DNA of 64,000 bases, from contig NZ_QOHF01000013.1 in assembly GCF_003319115.1 (NCBI RefSeq), forward strand, positions 1-64,000, in the 5' to 3' direction. A program made the position numbers and the translations under genes. The notes under the pieces were generated by a model. It ran no database searches. It was given only the letters and a program-made list of their open reading frames with translations, and was not told where the DNA came from. Source of the DNA: Geodermatophilus sp. TF02-6. GTDB lineage: Bacteria; Actinomycetota; Actinomycetes; Mycobacteriales; Geodermatophilaceae. Below, in pieces: positions 42,281 through 50,023 of the stretch. The first letter of the stretch is position 1. Each line of letters starts with the position of its first letter.

Positions 42281-45040
42281 ATGGACGACGAACGGCTGGG
42301 CAGACTGGCAGCGGAGCAGCGGGCGCGGGGGCTCATCGACACCCAGCTCGAGGCGGCCGGCTGGGTGGTGCAGGATCGGGCCGAGTCGAACCTCTACGCC
42401 GGCCAGGGCGTCGCCGTCCGGGAGTCGGTCATGGCGCCGGGCCACGGGCGGGCCGACTACCTGCTCTACGTGGACCGGCGTGCGGTCGGGGTCATCGAGG
42501 CCAAGCCGCAGGGGACGACGCTGTCCGGCGTCGAGTGGCAGTCAGCCAAGTACGCCGAGGGATTGCCGGCCGAGGTACGTCTCAAGGCCCTGACCGTGGA
42601 CGGTCGCCTGCCGTTCGTCTTCGAGGCCAGTGGCACCGAGACGCACATGACCAACGGCTTCGACCCCGCCCCTCGGGCGCGGCGCGTCTTCGCCGTCCCC
42701 ACGCCGGCCACGCTGGCCCGCACCCTGCGCGACGCCGAGGCCGACTCGGAACGCCCGACCTGGCGGGCCAAGGTGTCGCACCTGCCGCCGCTGGACACCG
42801 TCGGCCTGCGCCCGGCGCAGATCCGGGCGATCACCGGCATCGAGCGCTCGCTGGCCGAGCAGCGCTTCGACCGCTCCCTGGTGCAGATGGCCACCGGCGC
42901 CGGCAAGACCTTCACCGCCGTGACGAGCGCCTACCGGCTGCTCAGGCACGGCGGCTTCTCCCGCGTCCTGTTCCTCGTCGACCGCAACAACCTGGCCGAC
43001 CAGACGCTGGCCGAGTTCGGCAACTACCGGACACCGGACGACGGCCGCCGCTTCACCGAGATCTACAACGTCGACAAGCTCACCGGCGCCGGCATGCTGG
43101 CCAGCACGCACGTCGCCATCTCCACCATCCAGCGGGTCCACCGGGTGCTGCAGGGCGAGCCGGTGCCAGAAGGAGACGACCCGACGCTCGACGACGCCGT
43201 CCCCACCGCGCCGGTGACTGTGCAGTACAGCCGGTCCCTGCCGCCGGAGGCGTTCGACCTGGTGATCGTCGACGAGGCGCACCGCTCGATCTACGGGCTG
43301 TGGCGCGGGGTGCTCGAGTACTTCGACGCGCACGTCGTCGGGCTGACGGCGACGCCCGGCAAGCAGACCTTCGGCTTCTTCCGGCAGAACCTGGTCAGCG
43401 AGTACACGTATCCGCAGTCGGTGGCCGACGGCGTCAACGTCGACTTCGACCTGTACCGGATCGCCACCCGGATCTCGCAGGAGGGCTCGCGCATCGAGGC
43501 CGGCACGGTGGTGCCGAAGGTCGACCGGCGCACCCGGGTGGAGCGCCTGGAACAGCTCGACGAGGAGCTGGAGTACACGAACAGGCAGCTGAACCGGGCG
43601 GTGACGTCGACCGCGCAGATCCGCCTGGTGCTGGAGACCTTCCGCGACCGGCTGTTCACCGAGATCTTCCCCGGCCGCTCGGTGGTGCCCAAGACGCTGA
43701 TCTTCTGCAAGGACGACGCGCACGCCGAGGAGGTGGTCACCACTGTCCGGCAGGTGTTCGGCAAGGGCAACGACTTCGCCGCGAAGATCACCTACAGCGC
43801 GCAGGACCCGAAGGGCCACCTCCAGCGTTTCCGGACCTCGGCGTCGCTGCGCATCGCCGTCACCGTCGACATGATCGCCACCGGCACGGACGTGAAGCCG
43901 CTGGAGTGCGTCTTCTTCATGCGCGACGTGCGCAGCGCCCAGTACTTCGAGCAGATGAAGGGCCGCGGTGCACGCACCATCGCGCCGGCCGATTTCGCCG
44001 CGGTGACGCCGGACGCCACGCAGAAGACCCGGTTCGTGATCGTGGACGCCGTCGGCGTGACCGAGCACGACTTCGTCGACCCGCCGCTGAACCGGGAGAA
44101 GGGCGTCTCGCTGCGTCGGCTGCTCGGCAAGGCGGCGGCCCTGACGCTGACCGAGGCCGAGACGGTGACCCTCGCCTCCCGGCTGGCCGCGCTGGAGCTG
44201 CAGTTGACCCCCGCCGAGCGGGCCGAGCTGGACGGCGTGGCCGGGCGGCCGGTGCGCGAGATCGTCCGCGGCCTGGTCGACGCGGTGGACGCCGACACGC
44301 AGGCGCGCGTCTCCGCGGGAACGTCCGATCCCGCTGCTGCGGTGGCCGAGTTGCTGGAGCGGGCCGTCGAGCCGCTGGCGGCGAACCCCTCGCTGCGGGA
44401 CCGGATCCTGGAGCTCCGGACGGCGAAGGACCGGGTCATCGACGAGGTGAGCAAGGACGCCTTGATCGACGCGCACGGCGTCGTGGACACGTCACGGGCC
44501 CGGTCGATCGTCGAGTCGTGGGCTGCGTACCTGGTCGAGCACCGCGACGAGATCACCGCGATCCAGCTGGTGCAGGAGGCGCGCGACCGGCGGGTGGCCT
44601 ACGCCGACATCGCCGAGCTGGCCGACCGGATCGCCCGCCCGCCGCGCAGCTGGACGCCGGACCTCATCTGGCAGGCGTACGAGGTGGTCGTGTCCGACCG
44701 GGTGCGGCACAGCGACCGGCATACGGTGACCGACCTGGTGTCGCTGCTGCGCTTCACCCTCGGTGCGGACGACGAGCTGGTGCCCTACGCCGAGCGGGTG
44801 CGCGAGCGCTACGCGGGCTGGCTGGCGCAGCAGGAGCAGGCAGGCGTGAGTTTCACGGAGTCGGAGAGGTGGTGGCTCGACCGGATGGTCGAGGTGATCG
44901 CGGCATCGGCCGGCATCAGCGCGGAGGACCTGGACGCCGCGCCGTTCACCGAGCGGGGCGGGGTGGACGGCGCCGTCCGCGACCTCGGCCCGCGGGCGGG
45001 AACCTTGATCGAGTTGCTCAACACCGAGCTGACCGCGTGA
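42281..45040 (+). CDS. hsdR: Type I restriction enzyme, R subunit
   Basis: This 919-aa motor/nuclease subunit has an N-terminal nuclease domain with GRADYLLYVDRRAVGVIEAKPQ (D...E-x-K, residues 55-76). Helicase motifs follow: Walker A QMATGAGKTFTAV (about 203), DEAH in VIVDEAHRSIYGLW (about 329), TATPGKQTFGFF and MIATGTDVKPLECVFFMRDVRSAQYFEQMKGRGAR. A long C-terminal helical part should bind the methylase complex. It cuts unmodified DNA at a distance after ATP-driven translocation. No SD precedes ATG 42281, but TACGCT ends 10 bases upstream. The stop overlaps the hsdS start. Confidence 0.93.
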   Translation: MDDERLGRLAAEQRARGLIDTQLEAAGWVVQDRAESNLYAGQGVAVRESVMAPGHGRADYLLYVDRRAVGVIEAKPQGTTLSGVEWQSAKYAEGLPAEVRLKALTVDGRLPFVFEASGTETHMTNGFDPAPRARRVFAVPTPATLARTLRDAEADSERPTWRAKVSHLPPLDTVGLRPAQIRAITGIERSLAEQRFDRSLVQMATGAGKTFTAVTSAYRLLRHGGFSRVLFLVDRNNLADQTLAEFGNYRTPDDGRRFTEIYNVDKLTGAGMLASTHVAISTIQRVHRVLQGEPVPEGDDPTLDDAVPTAPVTVQYSRSLPPEAFDLVIVDEAHRSIYGLWRGVLEYFDAHVVGLTATPGKQTFGFFRQNLVSEYTYPQSVADGVNVDFDLYRIATRISQEGSRIEAGTVVPKVDRRTRVERLEQLDEELEYTNRQLNRAVTSTAQIRLVLETFRDRLFTEIFPGRSVVPKTLIFCKDDAHAEEVVTTVRQVFGKGNDFAAKITYSAQDPKGHLQRFRTSASLRIAVTVDMIATGTDVKPLECVFFMRDVRSAQYFEQMKGRGARTIAPADFAAVTPDATQKTRFVIVDAVGVTEHDFVDPPLNREKGVSLRRLLGKAAALTLTEAETVTLASRLAALELQLTPAERAELDGVAGRPVREIVRGLVDAVDADTQARVSAGTSDPAAAVAELLERAVEPLAANPSLRDRILELRTAKDRVIDEVSKDALIDAHGVVDTSRARSIVESWAAYLVEHRDEITAIQLVQEARDRRVAYADIAELADRIARPPRSWTPDLIWQAYEVVVSDRVRHSDRHTVTDLVSLLRFTLGADDELVPYAERVRERYAGWLAQQEQAGVSFTESERWWLDRMVEVIAASAGISAEDLDAAPFTERGGVDGAVRDLGPRAGTLIELLNTELTA

Positions 45041-46317
45041 CTCAACTACCGCCGGACTGGCGCATCACTAGGTTTGACGAGGTGGCCGATTCCGCGCTCG
45101 GCAAGATGCTCGACAAGGGCGTCGTGCGCGGCCATGCGCACGTGCCCTATCTCCGTAACGTCAACGTGCAGTGGGGGCGGGTCGACCTCGGCAGCGTGCT
45201 CACCATGGAGCTCGCCGACGACGAGCGGCAGCGCTTTGCGGTCGAGGACGGTGACCTTCTTGTCTGCGAGGGTGGTGAGATCGGCCGCGCGGCGATCTGG
45301 CGCGGCAACGGCCAGTACATGGCCTACCAGAAGGCGCTGCACCGGATCCGCAGTCGAGGCCTGGTAGATCCGCTGTTTCTGCGCTACATGTTCGAGCACT
45401 ACGCAACTAATGGGATGCTAAAGCGTCACTCGACGGGATCGACCATCGCGCACCTCCCACAGCAGAAGCTCAAGGTGTTGCCTGTTCCCCTGCCGCCGAT
45501 GCCGGAACAGCGGCGGATCGTTGACATTCTCGAGGACCACCTGTCCCGCCTCGACGCCGCCAACGCCTACGTCGATGCGGGCAAGCGCCGCCTCCAGGCG
45601 TCGCATCGAGCCATCCTGTCGAGCCTCATCCCTGATTCCACGGCCTATCCGGCCTGGTGGAAACTCGCGACCGTAGGCGAGGCCGGCCTGGTCGAACTCG
45701 GTCGTCAGCGGCACCCGGATTGGCACTCAGGGCCAAACATGCGCCCGTATATGCGCGTCGCTAACGTCTTCGAGGATGAGATCAGAGTTGACGACCTCAA
45801 GGAGATGCATTGGCCGGATGACACCTTCGCGCGTTTCAGGTTGCGACCGGGTGACGTGCTCCTCAATGAAGGGCAGTCGCCCGAACTCCTCGGGCGGCCA
45901 GCGTTGTATGCAGGCGCTCCTGCGGAGGTGGCGTTCACCAACAGTCTGATTCGCTTTCAAGCGCGAGAGGGCGTCCTCCCAGAGTTCGCCTTGCTGGTCT
46001 TCCGGCGTCACATGCACGCCCGGCGCTTTATGCGCGAATCACGCATCACGACGAACATCGCTCACCTGTCCGCAAAGCGGCTGAAGGAAGTGGAGTTCCC
46101 GATTCCTCCGTTGGAGGATCAGCGGTCTCTCATCGTTCGTGCAAAGGAAATGCTGGAAAACAACGACCGGTTGCGCGATTCGATCAAGCGCGTGGAGGTG
46201 CAGAACACAGCCCTGCGTCGTGCGCTCCTGACAGCAGCCTTCTCGGGGCGGCTGACCGGGCGGGTGAGCGACCTGGACCGGGTCGAGGAGCTGGCGGCGG
46301 CCGAGGCTGCCTCGTGA
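45037..46317 (+). CDS. hsdS: Type I restriction-modification specificity subunit
   Basis: This 426-aa subunit has two target recognition domains. The first half contains HVPYLRNVNVQWGRVDLGSV, DGDLLVCEGGEIGRAAIW and HLPQQKLKVLPVPLPPMPEQRRIVDILEDHLSRLD with a coiled helix. The second repeats the pattern: MRPYMRVANVFEDEIRVDDLKEMHW, PGDVLLNEGQSPELLGRPAL and HLSAKRLKEVEFPIPPLEDQRSLIVRAKEMLENNDRL. It determines the split DNA target. GTG 45037 overlaps hsdR. Base composition is visibly less GC-rich in the second half than in neighbours, common for exchanged recognition domains. Confidence 0.92.
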   Translation: MTQLPPDWRITRFDEVADSALGKMLDKGVVRGHAHVPYLRNVNVQWGRVDLGSVLTMELADDERQRFAVEDGDLLVCEGGEIGRAAIWRGNGQYMAYQKALHRIRSRGLVDPLFLRYMFEHYATNGMLKRHSTGSTIAHLPQQKLKVLPVPLPPMPEQRRIVDILEDHLSRLDAANAYVDAGKRRLQASHRAILSSLIPDSTAYPAWWKLATVGEAGLVELGRQRHPDWHSGPNMRPYMRVANVFEDEIRVDDLKEMHWPDDTFARFRLRPGDVLLNEGQSPELLGRPALYAGAPAEVAFTNSLIRFQAREGVLPEFALLVFRRHMHARRFMRESRITTNIAHLSAKRLKEVEFPIPPLEDQRSLIVRAKEMLENNDRLRDSIKRVEVQNTALRRALLTAAFSGRLTGRVSDLDRVEELAAAEAAS

Positions 46318-47222
46318 TCCCCGACTTCCAGACGCTCATGCGCCCCCTGCTCGAGGAGGTGAGTGACGGTTCCACGCGCCGGGTGCGCGACCTCGTCGGC
46401 CTCCTGAGCGACCGCTTCCAGCTCAGCGTCGAGGACCGGAAAGCGATGCTCCCCAGCGGGCGGCAGCGCAAGATGGACAACCGGGTCACCTGGTCCATCA
46501 CTCATCTCTTCCAGGCCGGCCTCTTGTCGCGCCCAGCCCGCGGGCAGGTCGCCATCACGCCGGCCGGCCGCCAGGTGCTGGCTGCCCATCCCGAGCGCGT
46601 CGACATGCGGGTCCTGCAGGGCTTCGAGCCCTACCGCGCCTTCCGCTCGCGGAGCACCCAGCGCGACGCCGCCGGCGACGGGCCGCTCGACGCCGAGCCG
46701 GACGCGGACGCGGCTTCCCCGCAAGACCTGCTGGCCCAGGCGGTCACCGAGAACCAGGCGGCCGTCGAGGGTGAGCTGCTGACCCGTGCGCTAGCGCTCA
46801 CGCCTACAGAGTTCGAGCGGCTCGTCGTCCGGCTGCTGGAGCGCATGGGCTACGGGCGGTTCGGCGGCGTCGAGCACTCCGGTCGCAGCGGCGACGCCGG
46901 CATCATCAGCCAGGACCCGCTCGGCCTCGACCGCATCTACCTCCAGGCCAAGCGCTACGACCCCGGCCAGTCGGTGCAGCGCCCCGCCATCCAGGGCTTC
47001 GTCGGCGCGTTGATGGGTGCCCAGGGCGATCGCGGCGTCTTCATCACCACGAGCTCGTTCTCCGACGGCGCACGACGGAAAGCAGACCGCGTCAACGCCC
47101 GCATCGAGCTCATCGACGGCGCTCGCCTGGCTCAATTGATGCTCCGCCACGGCGTCGGCGTCCAGGCCGAGACCACCGTGACGCTGCACCAGCTCGACGA
47201 GGACTTCTTCGAGACGTTGTGA
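46314..47222 (+). CDS. mrr: Mrr-type restriction endonuclease
   Basis: This 302-aa enzyme has an N-terminal winged-helix Mrr_N domain (MRPLLEEVSDGSTRRVRDLVGLLSDRFQLSVEDRKAMLPSGRQRKMDNRVTWSITHLFQAGLLSRPARGQVAITPAG). A nuclease domain follows (LTPTEFERLVVRLLERMGYG, HSGRSGDAGIISQDPLGLDRIYLQAKRYDPG, then FVGALMGAQGDRGVFITTSSFSDGARRKA). The D...Q-A-K core is the Mrr form of the PD-(D/E)xK site. It cuts modified (methylated) DNA. GTG 46314 overlaps the hsdS stop, so it belongs to the hsdRS operon. Confidence 0.92.
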   Translation: MIPDFQTLMRPLLEEVSDGSTRRVRDLVGLLSDRFQLSVEDRKAMLPSGRQRKMDNRVTWSITHLFQAGLLSRPARGQVAITPAGRQVLAAHPERVDMRVLQGFEPYRAFRSRSTQRDAAGDGPLDAEPDADAASPQDLLAQAVTENQAAVEGELLTRALALTPTEFERLVVRLLERMGYGRFGGVEHSGRSGDAGIISQDPLGLDRIYLQAKRYDPGQSVQRPAIQGFVGALMGAQGDRGVFITTSSFSDGARRKADRVNARIELIDGARLAQLMLRHGVGVQAETTVTLHQLDEDFFETL

Positions 47223-47291
47223 TCGGACGGTGACCAGCTCGACCGTGCAACCAGTGCTCACCTGTCACAGCCATGTGCAACAGTCACACGC

Positions 47292-48200
47292 ATGGCCGGG
47301 GAAGAGCTGCGGGCGACGCTCGAGGGTGGGGAGGCCCAGCTCGGGCGGATCCAGGCTCGTGACGTGGCGCGCCTCATCCAGGGGCTCGAGACTGCTATAG
47401 CAGCAGCCGCGTACGCCGCCCTGGGTCGCCGCCGTCGAGCAGCGACGGGGCGTCACCGCGCCTCGGTAGAAGCCGCTTCTCGACTCGTCTTCCGAGATGT
47501 CGAGCCCGGCAGCATCGTGGCCGTTCTGGCGCTTCCCGTCCTCGCGCCAGACGAAGAAGGCGTGTTTGACCTTGATCTCGATGATCTCGCAGGTGCGGCT
47601 TTTGACCGGCTCGTCGGCGCGGGTGACCAGCCACCCGACCAAGTTGACGTCGGCATCGCCCGAGCCCTTGCCGACCTGGGGGACGCTCTGGGCATCGGCG
47701 AGAGGTATGACGACCTCCTCCTTCAGAGCTCTCGTATCGACCGATCCCTGCGGCTGGACTCCGCCGCACGCCTTCGCTTCCGGGAGCTGGCCGACAACCC
47801 GCTGGTGCAGCAGGCCGACGTCCTCGTCGGATCGCTCCGTGAAGCCGATTTCGACAGGCATACCGCCCGTCTTCGGACCGCCTCGAATGAAGCGGTGATC
47901 GTCAGCTTTCCGCCGGAGCTGGCGGACGACGTCCACGAGGCCTTGCGCGGACAGGCGCAGTTCGAAGGGGAGGTGACGTACGACCCGGCGACCGCGACGG
48001 CCAAGCGGGTTCGTCTGCGCGGAGTGAGCCCGCCCGTGCCACTCCCGTTCGACGCGGAGGCATTCTGGACGCCCGTGTCGACTCAGGACCTTGCAGCAGC
48101 CCAGGGGGTGAGTCCGGCTGCCCTGGACGGTCCGATGGTGCACCTCAGCGACGAGGAATGGGACGACGTCGCCGACGCGCTGGCACAACTCGACGGATGA
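47292..48200 (+). CDS. Hypothetical protein paired with PIN nuclease
   Basis: This 302-aa soluble protein is unrecognised. An N-terminal helical part (IQARDVARLIQGLETAIAAAAYAALGRRRRAA) leads to strands (SRLVFRDVEPGSIVAVLALPVL). An acidic mid-part (DEEGVFDLDLDDLAGAAFDRLVGAG) follows, then NEAVIVSFPPELADDVHEALRGQAQFEGEVTYDPATATAKRVRLRGV and an acidic tail (MVHLSDEEWDDVADALAQLDG). The stop overlaps the PIN gene by 4 bases, so it is either the antitoxin-like partner or a sensor for it. It is much larger than a normal PIN antitoxin. It lies inside a restriction locus. Confidence 0.8.
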   Translation: MAGEELRATLEGGEAQLGRIQARDVARLIQGLETAIAAAAYAALGRRRRAATGRHRASVEAASRLVFRDVEPGSIVAVLALPVLAPDEEGVFDLDLDDLAGAAFDRLVGAGDQPPDQVDVGIARALADLGDALGIGERYDDLLLQSSRIDRSLRLDSAARLRFRELADNPLVQQADVLVGSLREADFDRHTARLRTASNEAVIVSFPPELADDVHEALRGQAQFEGEVTYDPATATAKRVRLRGVSPPVPLPFDAEAFWTPVSTQDLAAAQGVSPAALDGPMVHLSDEEWDDVADALAQLDG

Positions 48201-48643
48201 GGCCGGAGGATGTCCCCGACGGACCCATCCTGGTCGACACCGACGTCGCGACGTGGGTGATGCGCAACGACGAGCAGGCGCTCCCGTGGAGACCTCTTCT
48301 CCGAGGGCACCTGCTGGTCCTGTCGTTCGTCAACGTCGGCGAGCTGTTGGCAGTGCCGGTCCTCAAGGGATGGCAGGCCAAGAGGGCCGCCGCATGGGCC
48401 GACGAGATCCGGCGACACTTCGTCACGCTGCCCTTCGCCTTCGCCGTGACCGAGATGTGGGCTCCGCTCCACGTCAAGTACCGAGGGCATCTACAGAAGG
48501 GCGGGGCCAACGATCTGTGGATCGCCGCCTCCGCGTTGTCAGCCGACCCGGCGCTGCCGCTAGCGACCAACAACCTGTCCGACTTCGGCAAAGTGGCCGC
48601 CAACTTTCCGCTCCGGCTGGTTCATCCCGACCTGCCGACGTGA
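48197..48643 (+). CDS. PIN-domain ribonuclease
   Basis: This 148-aa VapC-type protein has the expected acidic residues: Asp in ILVDTDVATWVM, Glu in SFVNVGELLAVP, Asp in GGANDLWIAASAL and Asp in TNNLSDFGKV. These form a Mg2+-dependent RNase site. In toxin-antitoxin pairs such enzymes cut tRNA, rRNA or mRNA. Here the upstream partner is the 302-aa protein and no small VapB-like gene is seen. The ATG overlaps the preceding stop. Confidence 0.88.
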   Translation: MRPEDVPDGPILVDTDVATWVMRNDEQALPWRPLLRGHLLVLSFVNVGELLAVPVLKGWQAKRAAAWADEIRRHFVTLPFAFAVTEMWAPLHVKYRGHLQKGGANDLWIAASALSADPALPLATNNLSDFGKVAANFPLRLVHPDLPT

Positions 48644-48722
48644 GTCCTCTGCCGGCGCCGCGTCTGGCCGAGCTGATGCTGCACCGGCTCGACGAGATCA
48701 CCGACGCACGTAGGTCGGTGGC

Positions 48723-48878
48723 ATGCTGCGCCGGTCGCCTCCTCCTGGTCGTGTGCTGGTCGTGGCCGTGATCGGCGCGATCCTCGAGGGGCTGTTCTGG
48801 CTGGCCGTCGTGGGACTGACCTTCTTCGTCCCGACCGCGGTGCTCGGTGCGTCGAAGCGCAACCGGATCGGGCACTAG
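48723..48878 (+). CDS. Small membrane peptide
   Basis: This 51-aa frame from ATG 48723 (MLRRSPPPGRVLVVAVIGAILEG and on, ending KRNRIGH) has one or two hydrophobic segments (VLVVAVIGAILEGLFWLAVVGLTFFVPTAVLG) and a basic end. It has normal membrane-protein composition, and its stop is 46 bases before the convergent AEC gene ends. No strong SD precedes it, so it may be a remnant or a real small protein. Confidence 0.45.
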   Translation: MLRRSPPPGRVLVVAVIGAILEGLFWLAVVGLTFFVPTAVLGASKRNRIGH

Positions 48879-48924
48879 CGGCGTACGAGCTCGTCGGTGG
48901 CGCGGACGAGCTCGGCGCCCTGGT

Positions 48925-49848
48925 TCAGCCGCCGGATTCGGCGACGCTCAGCCAGAGCGGAAGGGTGAGCAGTGCGGCGGCCGTGGTGAGCGACGTCTGG
49001 GCCGCGACGAACGGCCCGTCGCCGCCCATCCCCGCCGTCAGCACGTATGACGTCGTCGCCGGCGGCACGGCGGCGAAGGCGAGCAGGACGGCACGCTGTT
49101 CCCCCGCCACGCCCAGCAGCAGCCCGAGGCCGAGCGCCACGGCCGGGACGGCGACCAGCTTGACCAGCCCGAGATGGGCGGCCATGAGCCGGCGACCCCG
49201 CGCCACCCCACCCGGCCGCAGGGCCGCCCCGACCGCCAGCAGGCCCAGCGGGACGGCGGCCCCGCCGAGCCGGGCCAGCGCCGAGTCGACCGGCGTCGGC
49301 AGGGTCAGCCCGGCCACGTTGCCGAGCAGGCCGGCGGCCGTGGACAGGATGAGGGGGTTGCCGGCGACGGCGCGCAGCACACCGGCGCCCCGTCGTCCCG
49401 CCCTCTCCGTCGTGGATCGGGCGAGCGCGGTGACCGCGAGGACGTTGACCAGCGGCACGTTGATGCCGAGCAGCACGCCCATGAGCGCCACCGCTGCGGT
49501 GCCCTGCCCGTCGACCAGGGCCAGCGCCAGGAACGAGTTGAACCGGAAAGCGGTCTGCCAGCCGGACGCCGCGGTGGGGCCGTCCGCGCCGGGTAGCCAG
49601 CGCACCACCGCGGCGAGCAGCGCACCGGCGAGCGTGCCGCCCACGGCGGCGGCCAGCACGCCTCCGGCCCCCGACGCGCCGAGGTCGGCGGCGAGCGTGG
49701 TGCGGAACAGCAGCACCGGGAAGAGCACGTAGTACACGAGGCGCTCGAGCTGGGTCCAGAAATCCGACGACCGCCAGGCCCACCGGCGCAGCACGACGCC
49801 GAGGACGATGAGCGCGAACTCCGGCAGGACCAGGGCAGCCGCGCTCAC
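48925..49848 (-). CDS. AEC (auxin efflux carrier) family transporter
   Basis: This 307-aa membrane protein has about ten helices and the AEC layout: LPEFALIVLGVVLRRWAW at the start, LERLVYYVLFPVLLF, a central pair of repeats (FNSFLALALVDGQGTAAVALMGVLLGINVPLVNVLAVTALA and GNPLILSTAAGLLGNVAG) and PPATTSYVLTAGMGGDGPFVAAQTSLTTAAALLTLPLWL near the end. It exports organic acids or similar compounds. It points against the surrounding restriction genes and is probably an insertion between hsdS/mrr and hsdM. A leaderless start is likely. Confidence 0.9.
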   Translation of the reverse strand: MSAAALVLPEFALIVLGVVLRRWAWRSSDFWTQLERLVYYVLFPVLLFRTTLAADLGASGAGGVLAAAVGGTLAGALLAAVVRWLPGADGPTAASGWQTAFRFNSFLALALVDGQGTAAVALMGVLLGINVPLVNVLAVTALARSTTERAGRRGAGVLRAVAGNPLILSTAAGLLGNVAGLTLPTPVDSALARLGGAAVPLGLLAVGAALRPGGVARGRRLMAAHLGLVKLVAVPAVALGLGLLLGVAGEQRAVLLAFAAVPPATTSYVLTAGMGGDGPFVAAQTSLTTAAALLTLPLWLSVAESGG

Positions 49849-49854
49849 CCATAG

Positions 49855-49860
49855 ACCCTA
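49855..49860 (-). promoter_or_regulatory. -10 box of leaderless AEC transcript
   Basis: On the minus strand TAGGGT is followed by 6 bases and GTG 49848, with no SD. This matches the TANNNT-N6-start pattern. Confidence 0.45.
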
Positions 49861-49866
49861 ATCGCT

Positions 49867-49908
49867 TCTCCGGGGGACACCTGCTGGTCTCCGGGGGACA
49901 CCTGCTGG
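49867..49908. repeat. Two perfect 21-bp tandem repeats
   Basis: A 21-base unit (beginning TCTCCGGGGGACACC, ending TGCTGG) occurs twice back to back at 49867 and 49888, in the divergent spacer between the AEC and hsdM genes. It may be a duplicated operator. Confidence 0.85.
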
Positions 49909-50011
49909 CTCGCGCCAGCGTGACAGCATTCACCTGGTGAGGGTCGTCGCGCGTCACAACCCCACACGGGTCCCGGTCGGCGTTGCTCACGGTGCCGCCC
50001 GCTACAGGACC

Positions 50012-50017
50012 TACCGT
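50012..50017 (+). promoter_or_regulatory. -10 box of leaderless hsdM transcript
   Basis: TACCGT is followed by 6 bases before GTG 50024, and there is no SD. hsdM thus seems to have its own promoter, separate from hsdRS. Confidence 0.45.
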
Positions 50018-50023
50018 GCAGGC

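Noticed and set aside
41341-46317. 1,658-codon plus-strand frame covering the hydrolase, hsdR and hsdS
   Set aside because: Only the last 426 residues (HsdS) look like protein; the rest is the out-of-phase shadow of hsdR and of the antisense hydrolase.
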